NCBI RefSeq assembly: GCF_902167145.1
Contig: NC_050097.1
Location: 39,602,095-39,666,094 of the forward strand
DNA length: 64,000 nt
Source: Zea mays
Taxonomy: Eukaryota; Streptophyta; Magnoliopsida; Poales; Poaceae
Direction: 5' to 3'
Part shown: positions 47,840 through 56,537 of the stretch, piece by piece
Layout of the letters: every line of letters begins with the position of its first letter
Numbering within the stretch: position 1 is the stretch's first letter
The notes under the pieces: model-generated
Told to the model about the DNA's origin: nothing
The model's database searches: none
Seen by the model: only the letters and a program-made list of their open reading frames with translations
Position numbers and translations under genes: made by a program

Positions 47840-48690
47840 TATTTTGCACACATAGCTCATCTATATACCTTTGATCATATCTCTTTCATGTGCTATGACT
47901 AATGTGGTTTTCAAGTGTATTTTATGCTAAGTCATAGATTGAAGAGGAAATGGAGTCTTCGGCGAAGTCAAGGCTTCCACTCCACTCCATCGTATTATTT
48001 CTACTTCGCCGTCACTCCGCATTATCGCTCTCCAACTTTGGTATAATCCTTCACTCATGTATTATTTGCCAAAGGGGGAGAAAGTTTGAAAAGGGCTCTA
48101 ATGACTCCGTTTTTGGCGATTCATGCCAAAGGGGGAGAGAGTATTAGCCCAAAGCAAAAGGACCGCACCACCATGCCAATTTCAAAAGTTTTAAATGTTG
48201 TTTTCAATTGGTATTGTATTTGTGTTATTTCAAAAATTGGTATCTTTTGAAAGTAGTTTTCCTCTAAAAAATTCTATCTCAATTGGTATCTAAAATACTT
48301 GATCTTCTTTCAATTCGAAAAACCCTCTTGAACACTAAGAGGAGAATTTCATTAAGGGGGAGTTTTGTTGAAGTCAAAGGAAAAGCATTTGAAACAGGGG
48401 GAGAAAAATTCAAATCTTAAAATGCTTCTCGAAATCTTATTCATATACCTTTGACTATTTGCAAAAAGACTTTGAAAAGAATTTCCAAAAGAATTTGCAA
48501 AAACAAAACAAGTGGTGCAAGTATGGTCCAAAATGTTAAAATGAAGAAAGCGTCCATGCATATCTTATGAAAATGTAAATTGGTTTAATTCCAAGCAATC
48601 TTTGCACTTACCTTATGCAAACTAGTTCAATTCTGCACTTATATATTTGCTTTGGTTTGTGTTGGCATCAATCACCAAAAAGGGGGAGAT
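47840..48690 (+). other. Element A non-coding tail with repeated polypurine tracts
   Basis: There is no gene. AGGGGGAG tracts occur near 48074, 48127, 48355, 48397 and finally AAAAAGGGGGAGAT at 48677-48690, next to the 3' LTR. The words GGCGATTCATGCCAAAGG near 48114 match, inverted, the blocks in elements B, C and E. Confidence 0.75.
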
Positions 48691-49887
48691 TGAAAGGGAA
48701 ATAGGGTCAAACCTTTTCCCAAATGATTTTGGTGGTTGAATTGTCCAACACAAATAATTGGACTAACTAGTTTGCTCTAGATTATAAGTTCTACAGGTGC
48801 CAAAGGTTCAACACAAACCAATAAAAAGTCCAAGAAAGGGTTCAAATAAAAAGGAGCAAAAGAAACCGAAGGCAGCCCTAGTCTGGCGCACCGGACTATC
48901 CGGTGTGCCACCGGACAGTGTCCAGTGCACCAGGGTGGATCAACTCCAACTTGCTAGCTTCGGGTTTTCGGGGAGCCACTTTGCTATAATTCACCGGACT
49001 GTCCGGTGTAGCATCGACTGTCCGGTGTGCCATGAGGAGCAACGGCTAACTGCGCCAACGGTCGTCTGCAAAAGCTACAGGAACAGTGAACAGTGCACGA
49101 CTGCATGCGCAGAGTCAGAGCAGGCGCTAGAAGGCGCACCGGACAGTGAACAGGACCTGTCCGGTGGCCCCACATGTCAGAGCTCCAACAGTCGAACCCT
49201 AACGGTTGGGTGACGTGGCTGGCGCACGGGATAGTGTCCGGTGGCGCACCGAACTATCCGGTGCGCCCGTCGACTTCAGCCTTCCCTAACGGCCACTTTG
49301 GTGGTTGGGGCTATAAATACCCCCCAACCACCACACTTCAAGGCATCCAAGTTTTCAGACAACTCATTCAATACAAGAGCTAGTGCATTCAATACAAGAC
49401 ACAAATAGAGTGAATCAAAATCTCTCCAAGCCCCAATTCCACTCAAAGCAATAGTGACTAGAAGAGAGAGTTTTGTCGTGTTCTTTGAGCTCTTGCGCTT
49501 GGATCGCTTTTCTTCTTCCCAATTCTTGTTCTCAACATCTTTGTAATCAAAGCAAGAGACACCAATTGTGTGGTGGTTCTTGTGAGGACTAAGTGTCCCA
49601 ATTGATTGAGGAGAAAAGCTCACTCGGTCTAAGTGACCGTTTGAGAGAGGGAAAGGGTTGAAAAAGACCCGGTCTTTGTGACCACCTCAACGGGGAGTAG
49701 GTTTGCAAGAACCAAACATCGGTAAAACAAATCACCGTGTCTCACTCTTCATTTGCTTGTGATTTGTTTTCGCCCTCTCTTTTGGACTTAACTTTATTTC
49801 TAACGCTAACTCCGGCTTGTAGTTGTGCTTAAAGTTTATAAATTTTAGATTTGCCTATTCACCCCCCCCCCCTCTAGGCGACTTTCA
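48691..49887 (+). repeat. 3' LTR of element A
   Basis: 1197 bases, same family as 14179-15368, TATA at 49312-49319, C run at 49862-49872. It carries a palindrome pair at 48886-48930 where the 5' LTR has only one. Confidence 0.92.
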
Positions 49888-49911
49888 ATTGGTATCAGAG
49901 CCCGGTACTTC
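49888..49911 (+). other. Extra leader/PBS copy beyond the 3' LTR of element A
   Basis: 24 bases (ATTGGTATCAGAGCC then CGGTACTTC) identical to the start of the internal region at 15369-15392, lying after the 3' LTR and before the target duplication ATTAG. Confidence 0.8.
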
Positions 49912-49916
49912 ATTAG

Positions 49917-51006
49917 AGAAAGAGACGAAAGAGGGGAAAACAAATCAAGTGGAGATCAACACAAGTGAACACGGTGATTTGTTTACCGAGGTTCGGTTCC
50001 AAAGAACCTAGTCCCTGTTGAGGAGGCCACAAAGGCCGGGTCTATTCCAACTCTTTTCCTCTCTCAAACGGTCACACAGACCGGTCGAGGCTTCTCCTTA
50101 ATCACTTGGGTCACTAAGAGACCGCAAGGATCACCACACACTTAGGTGTCTCTTGCTAGCTTTACAAAGCACTTAGAAGAATAAGAATGAGAAGGGGAAA
50201 TGCAATCCAAGCAACAAGAGCAACAAAAGAACACAAATGATCCTCTCTCAAGTCTCTAAGCAATTGAGTTGATTTTAGAGCTCGGACTGGATTGAATGCT
50301 TTGATTGTGTCTTTGGAGTGTTTGCCTTTGCTCTTGTATTGAATGAGAAGTGTAGGAGGCTTGGATGGCTTGAATGGTGGTGGTTGAGGGGTATTTATAG
50401 CCCCCACCCACCAATTCAGTCCTTGGCTGAATCTGCTGTCGACGGGCGCATCGGACAGTCCGGTGGCGTACCGGACAGGGTACTGTTCACTGTCCGGTGC
50501 CTGCCACGTCAGCAGACCGTTGTGGTTTGGAGCGGTTGACCGTTGAAGTCTTTTGTCCTCTTGCTGCACCGGACAAGTCCGGTGTGCCACCGGACTGTCC
50601 GGTGCGTTCTGACTTCGCAGCTCTGACTTCTGACTTCTGCATTGTGCGCTTTTTACTGTTGACGCAGTTGACCGTTGCTCCGTTGGCTCACTAGACATGT
50701 CTGGTGCACACCAGACAGTCCGATGAATTATAGCGGAGCGACTCCCAGTGAAATCCGAGAGTGGCCAGTTTGTGGAGTGCTCAGCCTGGGCACCGGACAG
50801 TGTCTGGTGCGCCACTGGCAGCACTATTGCTAGTCTTTGCTCCAATCTTTCTTGAGTCCCCAACTTAATTTTTTTGTTGGTTTATGTTGAACTTTATGCA
50901 CCTGAGAGAAATGATAACTAGGCAAACTAGTTAGTCCACGTGGTTTGTGATAGGCGTCAAACACCAAAATCGATTATAGTAAATGTTTTTAACCATTTCC
51001 CTTTCA
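49917..51006 (-). repeat. Element D 5' LTR, right part
   Basis: Continuation of 14004-14178 beyond element A. It includes a degenerate palindrome array (about 50448-50810) and sense TATA at 50392-50399, and ends CCCTTTCA. Palindromes are more mutated than in A, B and C, consistent with greater age. Confidence 0.8.
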
Positions 51007-51895
51007 GGAATCGCGTGTCCGATGACCAATTCCGGGCCACGGTTTGGGTGTCTACGAGTCCGACTTGATGGAATACGATCAAGGGGAGGAAAGGGACACA
51101 GAGGACTTAAATCTCACAGGCGTCTGACACGCAGACACACTGGCACCGATGCACGGTGGATCCGCGGGGTTCTCCTTGCGACGGTGAACGCGCCACTGCA
51201 CAACAACACCACGATCGAATACTGGACTCAGGGCGGCGACTATGGTGGCTAGCTATGAGGCGAGGCTCTCTTCCCCAATCCTTGGACACACTGGCGGCGC
51301 AGAGGGGAAAACAGAACAATGAGCCCCCCCCCCCCCATCATGTCTAAATAGTCCAGACCCCATGACTCACGGAGGGGGTGGTTCCGTCCACAGCCGTCGG
51401 GCGCAAGGCGTGGTCAGCTCGCGGGTGGTTTCAACCTTCGTGAGATTGGCGCGAGCCCGCGTTTGCCGCATCGGTCGCGGGCGCGTCGGAAACGATCACC
51501 CGAGTCCGGCTGCCAAGTGGGACCGCGGTGCACTGAGTATAGGCGATGGGAGGGCGGAGTGCTAACCTGCGGGACCCGTTCGCCAGGCATAAATACCGCG
51601 CGCGTGAGCAACCGAGGCCAGGCCGCTTGACGTTGAGGGCCCATGAGATAGGGATCGGTGCACGCAGCACGACGGGCTGGTGATCCGAGTAGGCGACGTG
51701 TGGGTCCGGGGTGTCGGCGCCCGGCTGAAGTACTGGGCCGCGCGGTGGAATTGGTATAGTGGGCCGAAATGGGGGTACGCGGCCTAGGCAGGTTTTTCTT
51801 ATTTTCTTTCTTCTTTTTCCTTTCTTTTCTATTTTTAGGTTTCAAATTTTGTTGTGGAGTTCATATTTAGAAAATAGACAAATTTACCTACCAGA
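51007..51895. other. GC-rich low-copy sequence, unassigned
   Basis: GC-rich and rich in CG dinucleotides from 51010 to about 51760, with a C run at 51326-51340, then pyrimidine-rich to 51840. No reading frame shows a family I recognise and no TE ends are visible. It could be decayed gene or promoter sequence. Confidence 0.3.
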
Positions 51896-51903
51896 ATGAA
51901 CAG

Positions 51904-52025
<122 letters not shown>

Positions 52026-52466
52026 CTTATATTTATATAGTATTTCCCTTATTCTTTATATCATTTTCAATTTCTAAATGGCAAGTTTGGTCTTACATCC
52101 CAATTTGGCACTAATATGTTTTTATTAATATTATTATTATTTATAGATGCACAAACATATAAACTCTAGCATGATGCATGTATTATTTTTTATATCATTA
52201 GTTAATTATTCGCTTTAAATATGGTTGTTCATATGTTCCAATAAGTAGAGGGCAAAACATATGATGAGATCAACTCTTTTCTTATTGTTTACAAATTGGA
52301 TATTACACACATCCACTATATTATATTGTATTTTAATTGTATCTTATATTTAGAGTACCGTGCAGCAGTTTCAGGTTTTACGTGCACTAATTGGCTCTAT
52401 AGTCGGTTCCGAACTAGTAATAAACACCCTCAACGCTGAGCTGATCCTGGAACAACGAAAAAATTA

Positions 52467-52543
52467 CTCCCTCCGTTTTTTTAGTTGTCGCTGGATAGTT
52501 CAATTTGCACTATCCAACGACAACTAAAATGAAATGGAGGGAG
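52467..52543. mobile_element. Short Stowaway-type MITE
   Basis: Inverted ends CTCCCTCCG / AGGGAG with TA at both flanks (52465-52466, 52544-52545). The whole 77 bases fold as one hairpin (GTTGTCGCTGGATAG against CTATCCAACGACAAC). Confidence 0.85.
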
Positions 52544-52861
52544 TATTATTTTCGAATAACATAGTGAACAAAATGAGATGGATGTATATTAATATGATCA
52601 ACGACTATTCATTTTCAGTAGACTACTTTATTGGATGATCATATCCACACTCCCTACACCGCCACACATGGGGATGAAATTAAATCGAACGAGAGTGGCA
52701 GCAGCTAGCGATCGAGCTAGGCTAATCGTCCATGTCGGGACGAACAACCAGATGTTAGCTTTGTACGCTAGCCACTTTTATTTTTATTTGTGGACGTACG
52801 TATACTAGCAAGTAGCCGCGCGCGCTGCGCTACGCTACTTTTAGCAAGTAGCTGAGCTGAG

Positions 52862-53401
52862 CTAGTTGCTCGTACTGATCCATGTCCTGCACTTGGGACC
52901 AGGATAGCCGTGGAAGATGTCTCGGCATTGGAAGCGAGGAGGGTCCGAATGATACAGAAACTCGCACCGTTCGCAGTTGCTCGAGCACGACTCCACCTTG
53001 TCCAGGCACATGCAGTTGGGGATGTAGTCCCTTGTGCAGGCCACGCTGTCGCAGCAGTCCCACGGCCTCGGTGTGCAGACCGGGGGCTCGGTCAGGCTTA
53101 AGATAAAGTCACCGCAGACGAAGCCGTCGCCGGCCGGCGACGCCTCGCAGTCCTGGCAGTCGGCGGAGCACTTGTCCACCACGTCGTTGCAGCGCCACGC
53201 CGGCAGGGAGGCGTCCTTGATAGCGGAGTCGCAGCAATTCCACGGTCGACCACCAGCGCCAAAGCTGCTGGGGAGACGAATCGCGTCGTCGGCGTCGGTG
53301 TGGCGGGCGTGGCTGGACCTGGCGGCGGTGGCGCCGAAGCAGACAGCGACAAGAAGAGCGACGAAGAGCATCGTCGCAGGGATGACGGGGCTGGTGCCCA
53401 T
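52862..53401 (-). CDS. Bowman-Birk-type serine protease inhibitor, secreted
   Basis: 179 residues from ATG 53401 (MGTSPVIPATM). Upstream in-frame ATGs exist at 53467 and 53563, but a TATTTATT box near 53480 favours 53401. Residues about 8-24 form a signal peptide (MLFVALLVAVCFGATAA). Two cysteine-rich repeats follow: PWNCCDSAIKDASLPAWRC... and PWDCCDSVACTRDYIPNCMC.... The second keeps the canonical loop CTRDYIPNC with Arg as probable P1 (trypsin-like target) but Asp rather than the usual Ser at P1'. The first loop lacks the usual cysteine, as in many monocot members, and is probably inactive. Such proteins block gut or endogenous serine proteases and are often wound-induced. It is single-exon, as usual for the family, and stops at 52862-52864. 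It is the only ordinary gene in the window. Confidence 0.85.
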   Translation of the reverse strand: MGTSPVIPATMLFVALLVAVCFGATAARSSHARHTDADDAIRLPSSFGAGGRPWNCCDSAIKDASLPAWRCNDVVDKCSADCQDCEASPAGDGFVCGDFILSLTEPPVCTPRPWDCCDSVACTRDYIPNCMCLDKVESCSSNCERCEFLYHSDPPRFQCRDIFHGYPGPKCRTWISTSN

Positions 53402-53477
53402 GCCGCTGCCCGCTGCTATGCCTTTCTTCTTTCTCCAAGCCTGAAGTTGTTGCTGATGATTATTCATTCGCAGGCGC

Positions 53478-53488
53478 ATGGAAATAAA
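53478..53488 (-). promoter_or_regulatory. Possible TATA-like box of the inhibitor gene
   Basis: The minus strand reads GTATTTATTTC about 80 bases before ATG 53401. It is not canonical, but it is the best candidate in the upstream 200 bases. Confidence 0.35.
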
Positions 53489-53728
53489 TACACCCATCCA
53501 TACGTGTGGCCCTACCGCCCTAGTGGATATGTATGGACGGGTGGCATTCATGTGTGTGCTCAACCTTTAATAATTTGCTACAGTAACATATAGAGTACGA
53601 CTGTACGAGTACATACGAGTGGTTTGGTTGCATGTGTGGTTCCTGGTCAGTCCAGCTCGCAGCTGGGAATCGGGCCAGGACGGGCCGGTCCAGGCCAGAT
53701 CCATCGTGATTTGGACTAAATAGATTTA

Positions 53729-53857
53729 GGGGGTGTTTGGTTTTTAGGGACTAATGTTTAGTCCCTACATTTTATTCAATTTTAGTTCTAAAATTATAGA
53801 TTAAAATGGAATAAAATAAAGGGACTAAACATTAGTCCCTAGAAACCAAACACCCCC
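53729..53857. mobile_element. Tourist-type MITE (PIF/Harbinger)
   Basis: Inverted ends GGGGGTGTTTGGTTT / AAACCAAACACCCCC with TTA duplications (53726-53728, 53858-53860), 129 bases, nearly one perfect hairpin. Confidence 0.93.
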
Positions 53858-54183
53858 TTAGACTAAGAAGACTAAAAAACTTTTAAGTTATGTCATATCA
53901 GCTTAAAGAGTAGAAACAGTAATGCAGTTCGGACTTAAAATATGTTGTGACTTCGTTGGCGTGGCGAATTAAGTCTGGCCTATATATTTGAACCATATAA
54001 AATATAAATATTACAACAATATACAGTTCATAGCTTATTAAATTAAAAAATATTAAACAGTGTTAACATCATTTTAGAATTACAATAAAATCTACATTTG
54101 CGAGAGCAATTAGACCACAAGCAACATGAAATACAATAAAAACATAACCCAGAGTGTGTGTGACACACGCAGCTGACTGATAA

Positions 54184-54523
54184 CACTAGTAGAAAAAAAG
54201 GCTCAAAGCATGTGGTACGGTATATTTTTACAGACGAATCCGGTTATCAACCGTCTATGCTATTTTTATTGTTTTTAAAACCTGTTTTATTTTTTTGAAA
54301 ATAATTTTCACTTACGATTTTATTACGTCGACCGCAAGTAGAAATCGATTTTTACTGGCGGTTTTCTTAGCTCAACCGTCAGTGGAAATCGATTTCCACT
54401 GACGGTCCTCAGTTACCCGCTTGTAAAAATGATGACTTATACTGGTCTCTAGCACCGGTGGTTTAAAAAACGCCAGTGAAAATAGATTCACTATCGCCAC
54501 TATAGAGCTTCTCTATACTAGTG
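54184..54523. mobile_element. CACTA-type non-autonomous element
   Basis: Starts CACTAGTAGAAAA and ends CTCTATACTAGTG, with TAA duplications (54181-54183, 54524-54526), 340 bases. Sub-terminal inverted motifs (TTTTTACTGGCGG, AATCGATTTCCACTGACGG) are repeated inside. No coding sequence. Confidence 0.85.
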
Positions 54524-55490
54524 TAATGGCATCTATTTCATCTAGAAATATTGTGGATGGACGCATGATGCCTAGCAAGCTCAAATCCTACTTAGTAGTA
54601 GTACTAATGTCTTCGTAGAGGAGATAAGAACTTAGCTAAGGTAGTAATCATAGATCATGAATCATGCTAGGTATTTTGTAGTACGATAGATGCACTTGCG
54701 GTACGATCTTTCAATTGTTCCCCAATCCTAACAGAGAAATGAGAATACAGAAGTGAACTATAGTTCTATACTTAAGAACAGCAAGGACCAAGGATTTGAG
54801 AGCACAAGTCATCATGTTCTTCCAAAATTACGCGATTGGCATAAATTGTCGGTGTGCATATGCATGGACGGGTGGGTGGGTGGCATACATCATACATGTG
54901 TGGTCGACCTTTAATAATTTGCTACAGTAGCATATATGATTTGTAGCAAACTCTTGTTTTTCCAGTAAGATTTGTAGCCCTGCATGTGAGGTCTGTTCAG
55001 AAGGCTATCTTAAACTTCGTGCCTAACACTACCGTGGAGCCTCTGTTTCCCTCTAAACTTTTGTAACTTTATACCATCAGCCATCGTAAGAATCGGATTT
55101 TAGGTAATGCTATTCTGATTGTGAAACGAACTTATGAGTTCCACCACAGCATGTGTAAAGTGATGCTTTGTAGTAGAGATTGGTTGTTGACATAATTTGT
55201 GAGATATTGAAGTCTATGATAATATATGTGTTATTCGAATCATTGTGCACAAATATTTTATCGAATAATTTGTCTCAATTAGTGCTAGCAAGAGCATAGA
55301 ACAAGAGTCTATAAAAGATGCTATTAAGAGCATGGAATGACAATTAATACTTTCGCATCTCAATATATATTATCATAACAGTTTGGGTCCCACGTAATCA
55401 AGGGGTTTCAAGGGAAAATTAAAAACGAAATAAGACTTAGAAAGCGGATATGCTGGAGCTTTTTTTCTCCCGAATCATTTTTATCACTGA
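54524..55490. other. AT-rich intergenic sequence with a copy of the inhibitor's upstream region
   Basis: There is no gene. About 54860-54935 resembles 53525-53592 (shared words ATGGACGGGTGG, then TTTAATAATTTGCTACAG), which is the region upstream of the inhibitor gene. Confidence 0.55.
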
Positions 55491-56337
55491 ACTAGGTGTG
55501 CGCCCATACGTTGCAACGGAAACATATAACTGTGAACGCTCATGGCAGGTACTGGTCGCGCGTGGTGCAGTGCAGGAGCTGCAACGCGGCGCTCAAGGCC
55601 ATGAAGGCGCTCGAGGCTGCCCTGCAGGTGGCCTCGGTCGCCGTCGTCGGGTTCCTTGCCGTCGCCAAGGGAACGGTCCTCACGTCGACTGTTCAGAGGG
55701 CCGCGGTCGTGTTGGCAGCCGTGTTGTGCTTCGCTGCCTCCCGCTGGCTTGCCAACTTCATCCAGAACTTCTACTTCCAAGACTACATCCACGCCTACAA
55801 GTGACGCGCTCAGGAATACATCCGTTTTTAAGGTTTTTGTTGCTAGGAGATTGTTGTATTTACTGTGAATGCATATTATTAGGAGAATTGGGTGGGTAGA
55901 AAGTAGTATATATACTGCATTAACTTGTATATAATAATGCATATGATCGATGATGAAACGGAATACACGCGGCTTCAGTTGTGTTCACTGGAACTTAGCT
56001 GAGTTGGTTAGATGATCTGAGTAATACTTCGCCGATACTCCCCCAAATACCCACCCTCCTTGCCGGGCAGCGCCACTGAGGGCATGGCGGCCCCGCAGCC
56101 AATGGTACGCTATACGGCGTGGTAGACGGGCTGCTCTCCCAAGAGCGCAGCAGCCTGCTGCCCCACCTAAATTGATAAATAAGTTACCAATGATATTATA
56201 TGTTCCCGTTGCAACACTCCCAGATCCCCAAGGAAGAAAAAGATCCGGTCAAATATGCGTCGATGCTCATCCCCAGCTTACATAAGTTACCCATGGTATT
56301 ATATGTTTCCGTTGCAACGCACGGGCACACACCTAGT
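55491..56337. mobile_element. TIR element with a captured exon, superfamily unassigned
   Basis: The left end ACTAGGTGTGCGCCCATACG and the right end (reverse complement ACTAGGTGTGTGCCCGTGCG) match over about 38 bases, with GTTGCAACGGAAACATATAA continuing on both. 847 bases. A GC-rich coding fragment lies inside. A second, imperfect copy of the right end occurs at about 56175-56212. I could not find a convincing target duplication. Confidence 0.7.
55549..55804 (+). pseudogene. Captured last exon of an unrecognised gene
   Basis: Follows an intron-acceptor-like GGCAG. It is open with strong GC-rich codon bias (YWSRVVQCRSCNAALKAM), has two hydrophobic stretches (VASVAVVGFLAV, AAVVLAAVLCFAA), and ends HAYK and TGA. 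It looks like the C-terminus of a membrane protein but I do not recognise the family. It has no start or promoter and lies inside a TIR element, so it is probably a transduplicated fragment. Confidence 0.6.
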
Positions 56338-56537
56338 ATAATACATATGATATCATGGTTAAGTCCTGTCATAGTGCTTCAATCCTCTATGACCTGACTG
56401 GCGTTTTTAGTGTCTTCATCAAACCTGCCTGATGCTCAATAGAGAAGTATAGCTACAGGGTATCTTCAGACAAGTTCCTTAGTTTCGTGGTGTCTCGCCG
56501 AGGATCGATGCCAACATAGAGAAGGTCTACACTATTA

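Larger units (their letters stand above)
14179..49911 (+). mobile_element. Sirevirus element A, split by hAT/H and by B
   Basis: Plus-oriented Copia element: 5' LTR 14179-15368, PBS, gag (15444-15814 and 26485-28716), pol (about 28739-29438 and 45305-47839), multi-PPT tail and 3' LTR 48691-49887. It is inserted in the 5' LTR of element D with ATTAG on both sides (14174-14178, 49912-49916). Unusually, 24 bases of leader including a PBS follow the 3' LTR before the right ATTAG. Gag and pol carry several stops and frameshifts, so it is inactive. Confidence 0.88.
3790..51006 (-). mobile_element. Sirevirus (Copia) element D, old host of elements A and C
   Basis: D is seen as three blocks read right to left: a 5' LTR split by element A (49917-51006 and 14004-14178), a degenerate primer-binding site (about 13991-14002), and pol pieces at 12852-13985 and 3790-3970 on either side of element C. 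The whole leader, gag and much of pol are missing. The PBS remnant is followed at once by the protease start, and the integrase core is lost near 13700. The 3' end is lost at about 3790. The right LTR edge at 51006 abuts low-copy DNA, so the 5' edge is original. Confidence 0.7.

Noticed and set aside
53300..53593. Plus-strand frames opposite the inhibitor gene
   Set aside because: Shadows caused by high GC in the third codon positions of the minus-strand gene.
55484..55942. Minus-strand 152-codon frame
   Set aside because: The plus strand fits better: an intron acceptor, membrane-like composition and a plausible C-terminus; the minus frame has no such features.
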